Shown: positions 34,440-42,831 of the stretch, piece after piece
How the letters are laid out: each line of letters opens with the position of its first letter
Position numbering within the stretch: position 1 is the first letter of the stretch
NCBI GenBank assembly: GCA_964468645.1
Contig: CAYXUU010000001.1
Coordinates: 1 to 64,000 of the forward strand
From: JAIOZK01 sp964468645
GTDB lineage: Bacteria; Bacteroidota; Bacteroidia; Bacteroidales; JAIOZK01
Length of the DNA: 64,000 nucleotides
Reading direction: 5' to 3'
The notes under the pieces: model-generated
What the model was told of the DNA's origin: nothing
What the model saw: only the letters and a program-made list of their open reading frames with translations
The model's database searches: none
Position numbers and translations under genes: made by a program

Positions 34440-34456
34440 TGTTCAAATATTTAACA
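34440..34456. promoter_or_regulatory. 17-bp palindromic operator site 1 (TGTTC-N7-TAACA)
   Basis: TGTTCAAATATTTAACA, near-perfect palindrome (one mismatched pair). Centre is 22 bp from site 2, so both lie on the same helix face. It is ~120 bp upstream of the predicted transcription start of the permease gene and 47 bp from the regulator's start codon. Confidence 0.6.
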
Positions 34457-34461
34457 GTATA

Positions 34462-34478
34462 TGTTCAAAAAGTGAACA
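34462..34478. promoter_or_regulatory. 17-bp palindromic operator site 2 (TGTTCA-N5-TGAACA)
   Basis: TGTTCAAAAAGTGAACA, 6-bp arms perfect. Located ~97 bp upstream of the permease's predicted start, the usual distance for enhancer sites of NtrC-type activators. Confidence 0.65.
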
Positions 34479-34541
34479 GATTTTATTTTTTCTTTGACCG
34501 GTCATATTTTAATCAACACGTTATCAGCTCATTAAGTTTAA

Positions 34542-34557
34542 TGGCACATCCTTTGGA
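34542..34557 (+). promoter_or_regulatory. Sigma-54 (-24/-12) promoter of the ABC permease gene
   Basis: TGGCACATCCTTTGGA matches TGGCAC-N5-TTGCW in all but one core position (G for C at -12). GG and TTG spacing is exact. Twenty bp downstream is the permease ATG (34577), leaving a very short leader. The paired NtrC-type regulator gene is divergent. Confidence 0.65.
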
Positions 34558-34576
34558 TTGTTGATGAAAAAAATAA

Positions 34577-36970
34577 ATGCTAAAAAATTATTTAAAAATT
34601 GCGATAAGAAATCTGATCCGACATAAGGGATTTGCCCTGATAAATATTCTGGGTTTATCTGTCGGAATAGCTGCATTTATGATGATCATGCTTTATGTTC
34701 AGTATGAATTCAGTTATGATAAGCATTTTCCGGGAGCGGAAAATATTTACAGGGTTACACTTGACATGAGCTGGGAAAATACCGATTTACAGGAAACTGC
34801 CATTGCTCCTGGCCCAACGGCATATTACCTGCAAAAAGATTATCCGGATGTTCTGGCCGGGACACGATTAACATTGCTTGATAAACTAACGATTGCATAC
34901 TTCCCGGATGATCCGGGGATTATGCCATCGATATTTAATGAAAAGAATATCCTGGCCACCGATTCAAGTTTTTTCAGGGTGTTTGACATTGAGCTTATAA
35001 GGGGTGATAAAAACAATGTTCTTAATCAGCCTAAAACCATTATCATTTCGGAAACAGCTGCGGAAAAATACTTTGGAAAACAGGATCCTGTTGGCAAAAT
35101 CCTGAATATTGATAACAGTGAAAAAGCGGTTGTCAGGGGAGTCATGAAAGATATACCATCAAACACACATTTTAAAACAGATTTTATTATAACGGGGAAT
35201 AACGACACGGCCTTTCATATTAATAACTGGAGAACCCTTGGCCTGTATTCATATATCCTGTTGGCCGATAATGCTGATCCGTTTTCATTTGAGGAAAGGT
35301 TCCTGGAGTTTGAAGAAAAATACTATGCACCATGGAAAGAACATTCCCGGTTCAGGTTGCAAAAAATGCTGGATATACATCTCAGGAATGACAGGATATT
35401 CGATTTTGCCCGTACCAATGATGCCGCCATGCTATACCTGCTAGCAGTCGTGGCAATATTAATATTGATGATTGCCTGCATCAATTATATGAACCTTGCA
35501 ACGGCCAGATCCGTTTACAGGTCAAAAGAGGTAGGGATAAGAAAAGTTATCGGAGCTACAAGAGGTAACATTATCATTCAGTTTATAGGTGAAGCACTTA
35601 TCCTTTCTGTTATTGCTATATTCATTGGCGTTGTTATCACAGAGTTTTTTCTTCCTGAATTCCGGCGGCTAACCCAGACAAACATTACTCTGGATTATAG
35701 GATTAACCTGGTTTATTTTATCCTGCTTGCCTTTGTAATTGGAATATTTTCGGGCAGTTACCCCGCCTTCTTTACATCCTCTTTCCAACCAATCAGTATT
35801 TTAAAAGGATCATTTCATAAAGGAGGTGGTAATATCCTGATCAGAAAAATCCTGGTTGTTTTTCAGTTTGTAGTGATGGCAGTTCTGTTAATCGCATCAG
35901 GATCGATTTACCTTCAAATGAGTTTTATTAAAAACAAAAACCTGGGCTTTGATAAAGATTATCTGATTTATACCATGATCGAAAACCAGCCGGACAACAA
36001 GAAAATGCAGGTACTTCATAATATGCTAAGGACCAGCCCGTATATTAATCAGGTAACAACCTCAAATATGTTACCTGGTACAACACCCTGGGGGGATCAT
36101 TTTTATGTGGAGGGGCAGGATGATTTTTTTCCGTTGAGGACTTTTAATGTTGATCCTGATTTCATACCTACCCTGGGAATGGAAGTTGTTGCAGGAAGAA
36201 ATTTTTCTGTTGATTATGGAACTGATTCTTCTGCATGTATTATTAATGAAACGGCAGCAAAGGATTTTGGATGGACGCCCGAAGAAGCTATAGGAAAGGA
36301 AATGAAGTGGAATTTTTCAAGTAGCTGGGAAGCAATTATTATAGGCAGGGTTATAGGCGTGGCTAAGGATTTTCATTTTAAGGCATTGAGGGAAAAAATC
36401 GGGCCCCTGGTAATGACCATGCATTTGCCTGTGAATATTATTCTTGCAGCGAAGATAAATCCCGAATACATGGATGAAGCCATCAGTTTCATGGAAAATA
36501 GCTATAACGAGATTAATCCGGATACTCCCTTCGATTACGGATTCCTTGATAAAGATTTGGAAGAGCTGTATATGATAGAAAAACGAATAGGAAAAATCAT
36601 TATATATTTTGTGATCCTGTCTGTTTTCATTGCCTGCCTGTCGCTTATAGGACTTTCAGCATTTATGGCCGAAAGGAAGTTTAATGAAATCGGTATCAGG
36701 AAAGCCTTCGGGGCCTCAGTGGGACAGATCCTGTATATTTTCAACAAAGAGTTCATGATACTGGTTTTGATAGCCAATGTTATTGCCTGGCCCCTATCAT
36801 GGTTTGCGATAGATTCGCTCCTTGATAATTTCGCTTATCGCATAGATATTCCTGTCTGGATTTTCATTGCCTCATTGATCATATCTTGCGGCATCGCGTT
36901 TTTAACAATAAGCATACTTGCTTATCGGGCTGCCGGTAAAAACCCGGTAGATGCATTGAGGTATGAATAG
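34577..36970 (+). CDS. ABC transporter permease (FtsX/MacB type)
   Basis: 797 residues beginning 'MLKNYLKIAIRNLIRHKG', the usual N-terminus of Bacteroidota FtsX-family permeases. It has the periplasmic MacB-PCD domain (~60-250), then FtsX-type helices with 'ATARSVYRSKEVGIRKVIGA' and a second copy in the C-terminal half ('SLIGLSAFMAERKFNEIGIRKAFGA', cited in part as ERKFNEIGIRKAFGA). These permeases pump or remodel lipoproteins, peptides or lipids using an ATPase encoded elsewhere; no ATPase gene is adjacent. A sigma-54-type promoter and two upstream palindromes suggest control by the divergent regulator. Confidence 0.92.
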   Translation: MLKNYLKIAIRNLIRHKGFALINILGLSVGIAAFMMIMLYVQYEFSYDKHFPGAENIYRVTLDMSWENTDLQETAIAPGPTAYYLQKDYPDVLAGTRLTLLDKLTIAYFPDDPGIMPSIFNEKNILATDSSFFRVFDIELIRGDKNNVLNQPKTIIISETAAEKYFGKQDPVGKILNIDNSEKAVVRGVMKDIPSNTHFKTDFIITGNNDTAFHINNWRTLGLYSYILLADNADPFSFEERFLEFEEKYYAPWKEHSRFRLQKMLDIHLRNDRIFDFARTNDAAMLYLLAVVAILILMIACINYMNLATARSVYRSKEVGIRKVIGATRGNIIIQFIGEALILSVIAIFIGVVITEFFLPEFRRLTQTNITLDYRINLVYFILLAFVIGIFSGSYPAFFTSSFQPISILKGSFHKGGGNILIRKILVVFQFVVMAVLLIASGSIYLQMSFIKNKNLGFDKDYLIYTMIENQPDNKKMQVLHNMLRTSPYINQVTTSNMLPGTTPWGDHFYVEGQDDFFPLRTFNVDPDFIPTLGMEVVAGRNFSVDYGTDSSACIINETAAKDFGWTPEEAIGKEMKWNFSSSWEAIIIGRVIGVAKDFHFKALREKIGPLVMTMHLPVNIILAAKINPEYMDEAISFMENSYNEINPDTPFDYGFLDKDLEELYMIEKRIGKIIIYFVILSVFIACLSLIGLSAFMAERKFNEIGIRKAFGASVGQILYIFNKEFMILVLIANVIAWPLSWFAIDSLLDNFAYRIDIPVWIFIASLIISCGIAFLTISILAYRAAGKNPVDALRYE

Positions 36971-37531
36971 AGGAATTAGAGAAAATTTGCAGCAAAAATA
37001 AAGAGTGCTACGGATGCACAGATAAAAAAGAATAATAACAGGAAAACAAATCTGTAATCTATGTGGATAAAAAATAATAATGCCACGAATTCACGAATTA
37101 AAAACAATTACATATGAAAATAAGGAGGATGTGTATCTCCAAAAAAAACGATGGATGTTGCTTTTAAGACTCGTTCTAAAACAGGGATTTGAGAGAATTC
37201 AGCTTCGTTAGACAACCACATTCTAATATCAGGATATAATCTACATTAAGGAAATTTGTGATAATTTAAGACGGTCTGTTTTATTTTGGGACAAAAACAG
37301 CCGAAAAACGGCCTTCATAAATGCGATGAATAAAGCGATCTGAAAGGTTTTGTGATCTTATATCATATTATAACAAAGAAAGCTTAGAAGCCCTGAAATC
37401 ACCTCAAATGAATTATATTGCTTCCTGCTGAATATTACTTTCATATACCTGGGATTTTCAGTACAAAAACCGGTTACGGCTAAAATATTTAGCTAAGAAT
37501 TAAAACTTCCATGACATATTTGTATTGTTAT
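36971..37531. other. Non-coding stretch with possible transposase remnant
   Basis: 561 bp with no intact gene. Between 37330 and 37431 one plus-strand frame reads 'IKRSERFCDLISYYNKES...LKSPQMNYIAS', which resembles the C-terminal 'YYN-x-R...L-x-SP-x-x-Y' of IS3-family transposases, but it is too short and decayed to be sure. Around 37079-37100 are 'CCACGAATTCACGAATT' words of an intergenic-repeat type. Confidence 0.35.
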
Positions 37532-38032
37532 TTAATTTTCAGTGAATGTAACCCAGATTAATGCCGGCATCTCTTCCCAGACATCTACCCGGGCATTGTA
37601 TTTTTCACCACTGAAAACAGTTCGTTTATAAAACCTGTCGGTAAACATATCATACTCGTCACTATGATTAATATCACTATATCCTCCACGGTAAAAGTAT
37701 TTGAGCAGAATATTCTGGAAAGAGAGAAATTCATCTTCCTTATCGAATTTTACCATAAATGCAGCTGAAACTGCTTCTGCTGTTGCATCTGTTATTATGA
37801 TACTGCCACCTTCAAATCCAACAGGGAAAACTGTGGGATCATAGGAAGTTGTACCATCACCCATTTCAAATGCAGTCGAGACTTCATACAATCCCTTAAA
37901 ATCTGTTTCGAAGTTTTTCAGGTTTTCATTGATAGATTCTCTCAACGAAGTCCAACTCTGGGCGGTTGCATTGAAAGAATAAAATTGATATAGAAGGAAA
38001 ATAAAAATAATAATGGCATTGTTTGTTTTCAT
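37532..38032 (-). CDS. Secreted hypothetical protein
   Basis: 166 residues with a signal peptide (MKTNNAIIIFIFLLYQFYSF, cleavage probably after NATAQ). The mature part is acidic and aromatic ('NFETDFKGLYEVSTAFEMGDGTT', cited in part; 'YFYRGGYSDINHSDEYDMF'). No recognisable domain. It lies between the ABC permease region and the second copy of the palindromic element, on the minus strand. Confidence 0.7.
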   Translation of the reverse strand: MKTNNAIIIFIFLLYQFYSFNATAQSWTSLRESINENLKNFETDFKGLYEVSTAFEMGDGTTSYDPTVFPVGFEGGSIIITDATAEAVSAAFMVKFDKEDEFLSFQNILLKYFYRGGYSDINHSDEYDMFTDRFYKRTVFSGEKYNARVDVWEEMPALIWVTFTEN

Positions 38033-38100
38033 GATTTATTGGTTTGCTTGTTATTAATTAAATAGTGATTAAATATACAAATAAATCATTAGTATTGATA

Positions 38101-38191
38101 TCCGAACACCGATTAGCGATATTTGATTTCAGATCTATTTTAGATCTTCAATACTTCAAAAATCGTATATCGTTAATCGGTGTTCGATATT
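38101..38191. repeat. Palindromic element, copy 2 (inverted-repeat, MITE-like)
   Basis: Arms ACACCGATTAGCGATA (38106-38121) and TATCGTTAATCGGTGT (38168-38183) match as inverted repeats at 15 of 16 positions and extend outward as 'GATATnCGA'-type symmetry. The internal sequence, read in reverse complement, shares 'GAAGTATTGAAGAT' and 'ATAGATCT' with copy 1 at 7613. No coding capacity. Confidence 0.75.
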
Positions 38192-38199
38192 CAAGAACT

Positions 38200-39552
38200 T
38201 TAGATGTTTGATTTATCTTTCCTTCCTGCATATTGCCTCAAATGATTATCATCAGGGTTGATTTCATTTAGAACAGAAACCGTTTTCAGCGATGTAAGTC
38301 CCCCAATCTCCACAAACCACCCCTGGTATTGTGTCTCATCATCGAAATCATAATATGACTGATTGGTCCAGCCACCAAAAACAAAACCCGAACCCAATGG
38401 GATTAATGCACAGATACCTGAGCCTGTTGTGCCTGGACCAAACGCATAATGATCAATGGCATTTCCTGAAACAGCATCTATTTTTGAGATCAGCCCATAA
38501 GAAAAACTATGATTATTTGAAACAAGCCAGTATGAAGAGAGTTTACCGCTTGCATAAATATAAGATCCATCATAATAAAGGTGAAAATATTTATCACCAT
38601 TCAGTGAGGTATTATATGTCCTGACATAATTGATCTGACCGTCCGGAGTTAACGATGCCAGTAAACCATCTGTCCAGTAATCGGCATTATACGGAGGATT
38701 CTCTTCCTCCACTTCCGAGTTGCCGGCAACGTACACCGTGTTATTGATCACCATGATATCACCATCAGATGTTTCAAATCCTTCACGGGAAATGATACTT
38801 TTTGACCATTCCAACCCAAGGCTGCTTTCATTGAATTTGTAAACCATGAACTCATAGGTTGTGATGTCATCGAATTGTCCGCGAAACTTCCCCCCGGAAA
38901 TATAATTCTGATCTATGGTATGAAAATATTGTTTGTACAGGTCGGGATAACTTATGATCTCTCCATGGATAATAGAATCGTTTTCATCGATATAATATTT
39001 TGCAATAAAGGGATGTATGCTGTTTCCCTCCCTGCATCGGCCAATGATATATTTATCACTGATACCATTGAACCTTGTATTGTCAAAGTCAACCCAGAAT
39101 GATTTCTTGATCATATTACCATCCTGACTGTTGAATAGTTCAAGTATTCCGGCATCGGGCAAATCATCATTATCCTTGTCGAAAGAACCACATACCAAAG
39201 CATTTCCCTTATAATTAAGGATGCCCTTGGGAAGGTACTCAACAGTATCACGCCATAGTATGCTGCCACTGGCAGATATTTTACCAACCATGTTTTCAAG
39301 ATTAAAGATCCCGAAAAAGAAATAACCCCCGTCATCTGCCGGAACCATCCCATCTATCGAGGTTTCTTTATCAGGATGTCCGTAAATGGATTCATCAAGG
39401 ATAAGTTGGTTGGCGTTCGGATCCAGCTCATTATGGATATCATCATATTCGTGATCATATTCATCATAATCGAAAGTATCAAAATCTATACATGAAGTAA
39501 AGAAGCTAAGGATCAGAAAAAGTGCTGTGAATATTTTTGCATTCTTTTTCAT
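38200..39552 (-). CDS. Hypothetical lipoprotein (beta-propeller-like)
   Basis: 451 residues from the ATG at 39552, chosen because it gives the lipoprotein signal 'MKKNAKIFTALFLILSFFTSC'-type (Cys21). An acidic Asp/Tyr/Glu-rich stretch follows the lipobox. The rest has repeating 'DGxxxxx...G' blocks: 'SIDGMVPADDGGYFFFG', 'GNALVCGSFDKD', 'ISGGKFRGQF', 'VYVAGNSEVEEE', 'IYASGKLSS', 'GFVFGGWTNQS', in the style of 'gain-of-detail' lipoprotein propellers that evaluate 'Gxx' strands. I recognise no named family. Probably an outer-membrane surface lipoprotein (inference). Confidence 0.75.
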   Translation of the reverse strand: MKKNAKIFTALFLILSFFTSCIDFDTFDYDEYDHEYDDIHNELDPNANQLILDESIYGHPDKETSIDGMVPADDGGYFFFGIFNLENMVGKISASGSILWRDTVEYLPKGILNYKGNALVCGSFDKDNDDLPDAGILELFNSQDGNMIKKSFWVDFDNTRFNGISDKYIIGRCREGNSIHPFIAKYYIDENDSIIHGEIISYPDLYKQYFHTIDQNYISGGKFRGQFDDITTYEFMVYKFNESSLGLEWSKSIISREGFETSDGDIMVINNTVYVAGNSEVEEENPPYNADYWTDGLLASLTPDGQINYVRTYNTSLNGDKYFHLYYDGSYIYASGKLSSYWLVSNNHSFSYGLISKIDAVSGNAIDHYAFGPGTTGSGICALIPLGSGFVFGGWTNQSYYDFDDETQYQGWFVEIGGLTSLKTVSVLNEINPDDNHLRQYAGRKDKSNI

Positions 39553-39740
39553 CGCGGTATAATCTTTAAAGTAACTGTTAAACATTGTTTTAAGCAAATA
39601 TCTTACCATTTATATTTTGTAACTGGGAAAGTAACCGTTTGATTTTGATCAATGTTGATTTTTCCTGCACAGCTCGTAATTAATTAATTAATTAATATAT
39701 TTTATATATTTATACGGCAATATTTAAACAAGTAAAACAA

Positions 39741-40184
39741 ATGAAAATACTTATTAATCTATTATGTTATCTGTCTATCCTAATATGCCTGAATTCACAA
39801 GCTCAGGTAGCTATAAACAATGATGGTTCTGCACCCGACTCGAGTTCAATATTACATATAAAAGGAGGTAGCAACAATGATTTTTATATTAACGATGCCT
39901 CAGGAAATGTTGGCATTGGCACAACAGATCCTGATTGTAAATTGGAGGTATCTGGTACTATTCATAGCAATTCAGGGGGAATTAAATTTCCTGATGGAAC
40001 AATACAAACTTCAGCTCTTAATGAAGGGGGGTGGCAAACACCACCTCGGATAGCTGCAACCAAAGACTACTTTGGTGGGTGTGCAATAAAATTAAATGGC
40101 GACTTATTATTATTTGAGTGGCCAGACAATTCCCTTACTTCGCCTTCATTTCACACTAGGATTGAAACCGGTCCCTTTAATTAA
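39741..40184 (+). CDS. Secreted tail-fibre-repeat-like protein, short
   Basis: 147 residues. Signal peptide 'LLCYLSILICLNSQAQ', then the 'NVGIGTTDPDCKLEVSGTIH' motif and 'GGIKFPDGTIQTSALNEG', the hallmark of T9SS/phage-tail-fibre-like surface repeats in Bacteroidota. Family members are normally much longer, with several such units and a C-terminal domain; this one ends 60 residues after a single unit, so it may be a truncated version. The region upstream is a run of ATTAATTA repeats, likely promoter. Confidence 0.7.
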   Translation: MKILINLLCYLSILICLNSQAQVAINNDGSAPDSSSILHIKGGSNNDFYINDASGNVGIGTTDPDCKLEVSGTIHSNSGGIKFPDGTIQTSALNEGGWQTPPRIAATKDYFGGCAIKLNGDLLLFEWPDNSLTSPSFHTRIETGPFN

Positions 40185-40328
40185 AAATTAATTTGTTATT
40201 TAGTGACATAACTTTTAAATGACAGAAAGAGATAATACATAAATTATTCTGGGTCAAGGATTATTTGTTACGAGAAAAATGCCTAGTCTTTTAATAACTT
40301 TCAGCACAATTGTCCCTTAAAAGGCCAC

Positions 40329-40365
40329 AAAAAAAACCGTTGCAAAAAATGATTTACAACGGTTT
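40329..40365 (-). terminator. Rho-independent terminator of tRNA-Cys
   Basis: On the minus strand: AAACCGTTG (40365-40357), loop, CAACGGTTT (40342-40334), then eight T. Confidence 0.85.
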
Positions 40366-40379
40366 AATATTTCACCTTG

Positions 40380-40450
40380 AGGTCTCGAGCGGATTCGAAC
40401 CGCTGTAAATGGTTTTGCAGACCACCGCCTAGCCGCTCGGCCACGAGACC
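40380..40450 (-). tRNA. tRNA-Cys (anticodon GCA)
   Basis: Minus-strand cloverleaf: acceptor GGTCTCG with CGAGACC; anticodon stem GTGGT/ACCAT with loop CTGCAAA (anticodon GCA); T-arm CGGTTCGAATCCG; discriminator U, as expected for cysteine tRNA. CCA is not encoded. A terminator follows. Confidence 0.95.
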
Positions 40451-40479
40451 CTGTTAATAATTAGTACAAAGATAATACA

Positions 40480-40611
40480 AATGTATTCAAAGGCAAAAGG
40501 ATAAAGGCAAAAGATCAAAGTGATTAGACGATTATCGATTTTCGATATGGCGATGTTCAATATTCAATCATATAGAAAATCGAACGTCGACAATCGAAAA
40601 TCGACAATTCA
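40480..40611. repeat. Degenerate GGCAAAAG and CGATTnTCGA word repeats
   Basis: 'AAAGGCAAAAGGATAAAGGC' at 40489 onward matches the word family at 11480 and 30436. It is followed by AATCGAAAATCGACAATT-type palindromic words (40520-40611), like those at 740-770 and 11780-11820. No gene; the CWC gene stop follows at 40612. Confidence 0.55.
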
Positions 40612-40803
40612 TCAGGCTTTTTCTGCATATGCCGATAAACAGCCCGGACATAAACAATCATTAAAACCCTTCCTGAGCTCTTCAAGCGTATCTTTTGATA
40701 ACTTATAATCCATACACCAGCAATCTTTGTTATACAGGCATTTAAAAGCGGTACCACATTTAGCACAGTTTTTTTGTTTTGGGATGGCGTCAGTCTTTTC
40801 CAT
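40612..40803 (-). CDS. Cysteine-rich CWC family protein
   Basis: 63 residues with 'CAKCGTAFKC', 'CWC', and 'CLCPGCL', i.e. eight Cys arranged as in the cysteine-rich CWC family (PF14375-type), probably binding metal. Start ATG at 40803 lies inside the 3' end of folB (overlap 14 bp), so it belongs to the gltX-folB-CWC operon. Function unknown; likely cytoplasmic. Confidence 0.88.
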   Translation of the reverse strand: MEKTDAIPKQKNCAKCGTAFKCLYNKDCWCMDYKLSKDTLEELRKGFNDCLCPGCLSAYAEKA

Positions 40804-41179
40804 TGGTTTCGCTTATGGTTAAACTTACACTCTCAATTTTGCCGCCAAGGGGTGGATTCAATTTTTTAATATTAATCGTTGCAGACTGTATAGCCTCATA
40901 TTTGGCTAATAAAACATTAAGTATTCTACGGCAAACATGTTCAAGAAGATCAGACCTGGTATCCATCTCTTTTTTTACGAGCTGATAGACATCATAGTAA
41001 TTTACGGTATCCAGGAGGTTATCAGATTCTTCTGCTTTTGAAGTATCCGTTTGTAAAAAAAGATCAACATTGAACTTTGTGCCTATTACCCGCTCTTCCT
41101 TTATGCAACCATGATAGGAAAAGAACTCCATTCCTTCCAGTGCAATAACTGAGGCCGTATTACCTTTTGATGGTTTCAA
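40790..41179 (-). CDS. folB: Dihydroneopterin aldolase
   Basis: 129 residues. Contains 'ALEGMEFFSYHGCIKEERVIG', here cited as GMEFFSYHGCIKEERVIGTK, the FolB substrate-pocket signature, and the C-terminal 'AEESDNLLDTVNYYDVYQLV' region with 'TINIKKLNPPLGGKIESV'. It makes 6-hydroxymethyl-dihydropterin and glycolaldehyde in folate synthesis. It overlaps gltX by 20 bp and the CWC gene by 14 bp, indicating a compact operon. Confidence 0.94.
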   Translation of the reverse strand: MKPSKGNTASVIALEGMEFFSYHGCIKEERVIGTKFNVDLFLQTDTSKAEESDNLLDTVNYYDVYQLVKKEMDTRSDLLEHVCRRILNVLLAKYEAIQSATINIKKLNPPLGGKIESVSLTISETNGKD

Positions 41180-42692
41180 TTCCTTTTTGTATTCGTTTAA
41201 CCGATTCTTCTTTACCGATCATTTCGATGATCTTAAACAAAGAAGGACCCATACCGGAGCCAACAATTACCAGCCTGAGGGCATTCAAGACAGCGCCAAA
41301 CCCTATTTCATTAGTTTCAATATAGGATTTAACCACTGCTTCAATCTCTGCTTCTGAAAAATCAGGAAGCTCCTGCAAGATTTCCTTAATATCATTTAAT
41401 ATGTCCGGGGTATTTTCTTTCCATCGTTTTTTAACAACCTTCTCATCATAGGATGCCGGGATTTCAAAAAAGTAAAATGCCTGACCCCAGATCTCATGAA
41501 TAAAATTCACCCTTTCTTTAACCAGGCAAATAACTTCTGCAATAAAGGAATCTTCCGCAGCAATTCCTTTTTCATCGAGAACAGGTTTGAAAAGCTCAAC
41601 CAGTTCATGATCGGGATAGGAAACAAGGTACTGATGATTAAACCACTTCGCCTTTTCGGGGTCAAACCGGGCTCCCGATTTGCCTATCCTGTCAAGAGAG
41701 AAAGCATGGATTAACTCATCCATAGAAAAGATCTCCTGCTCATTGCCGGGATTCCAACCCAGGAATGCCAGCATATTGATAAATGCATCGGGGAAATAAC
41801 CCGATTCACGATAACCGGAATAAATATCCCCGGTCTCAGGATTTGTCCATTGTAAAGGGAAAACCGGGAATCCACCCTGGTCGCCATCCCTTTTGCTGAG
41901 TTTACCTTTACCGCTGGGTTTCAGCGTAAGCGGCATATGTGCAAACATTGGAATCTCTTCCCCCCATCCCAGGAATTTATAAAGTAATATATGTATAGGG
42001 GTAGAATTGATCCATTCAGAACCACGGATAACATTTGTGATCTTCATCAAATGGTCATCAACAACATTGGCGAGGTGATAGGTCGGCATGCCGTCTGATT
42101 TGAAAAGGATTTTATCATCCAGCTGTGAAGTGTGGAAATCGATTTCCCCATAAACGACATCTGAAAGATGGACATTTTCATTTTCAGTAAGTTTAAGGCG
42201 GATAACATAAGGCTCTCCGGCAGTGATAAGCGATTGTACTTCCGAATCAGGAAGTGTAAGAGAATTCCGCATGGAATTCCTAGTTTCAGCATTATATTGC
42301 TGATTATCGCTTTTTGCCTCCTGTAATCCCCTGCGCATATCTTCAAGTTCACCATGTGTATCAAAAGCAAAATAGGCATGACCACGTTCTATTAATTTGT
42401 CAGCAAACTCTCTGTAGATAGCCTTTCTTTCTGACTGTCGGTAAGGACCATACTCCCCTCCTACCTCAACACCTTCATCGAATTTGAGATTACACCAGTT
42501 GAGCGAATCAATGATATATTGTTCAGCTCCCGGCACGTAGCGTGTCTGGTCGGTATCTTCGATACGAAGAATGAATTTACCCCCATGTTTTTTTGCCAGT
42601 AAATAATTGAACAAAGCTGTTCTTACACCACCGATATGTAAAGGCCCTGTTGGGCTTGGTGCAAACCTTACACGTACTTCCTTATTTGTCAT
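41160..42692 (-). CDS. gltX: Glutamate--tRNA ligase
   Basis: 510 residues, normal GluRS length. 'RFAPSPTGPLHIGGVRTAL' carries the HIGH motif and 'GKLSKRDGDQGG' the KMSKS-equivalent loop. 'FVRIEDTDQTRYVPGA'-type segment (seen as RIEDTDQTRYVPGAEQYI) and the C-terminal anticodon helices complete it. It lacks the GlnRS 'PEPNGYLHIGH' pattern. The downstream genes folB and CWC overlap it in sequence. Confidence 0.96.
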   Translation of the reverse strand: MTNKEVRVRFAPSPTGPLHIGGVRTALFNYLLAKKHGGKFILRIEDTDQTRYVPGAEQYIIDSLNWCNLKFDEGVEVGGEYGPYRQSERKAIYREFADKLIERGHAYFAFDTHGELEDMRRGLQEAKSDNQQYNAETRNSMRNSLTLPDSEVQSLITAGEPYVIRLKLTENENVHLSDVVYGEIDFHTSQLDDKILFKSDGMPTYHLANVVDDHLMKITNVIRGSEWINSTPIHILLYKFLGWGEEIPMFAHMPLTLKPSGKGKLSKRDGDQGGFPVFPLQWTNPETGDIYSGYRESGYFPDAFINMLAFLGWNPGNEQEIFSMDELIHAFSLDRIGKSGARFDPEKAKWFNHQYLVSYPDHELVELFKPVLDEKGIAAEDSFIAEVICLVKERVNFIHEIWGQAFYFFEIPASYDEKVVKKRWKENTPDILNDIKEILQELPDFSEAEIEAVVKSYIETNEIGFGAVLNALRLVIVGSGMGPSLFKIIEMIGKEESVKRIQKGIETIKR

Positions 42693-42742
42693 ATTGTCTG
42701 TTGTATTCTGGCTGCAAAGGTATAAAATAAGGATTCATTGTT

Positions 42743-42804
42743 CAACCCCTGTTGGGGTTGTTGCTACGTGGATTTAATAACCGTATGAAGAACATACGGT
42801 TATT
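42743..42804. terminator. Two hairpins between M1 peptidase and gltX
   Basis: CAACCCC/GGGGTTG (42743-42749, 42754-42760) and AATAACCGTATG/CATACGGTTATT (42776-42787, 42793-42804, perfect 12-bp arms). They separate the M1 peptidase stop (42832) from the gltX start (42692); both genes are on the minus strand. Confidence 0.5.
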
Positions 42805-42831
42805 ACGATTGAACAAATTCGTGGTTTCAGG

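Noticed and set aside
37062..37070. TGTGGATAA, a perfect DnaA-box complement
   Set aside because: Single site inside a repeat-type stretch; no cluster of boxes or dnaA/oriC features seen, so not called an origin.
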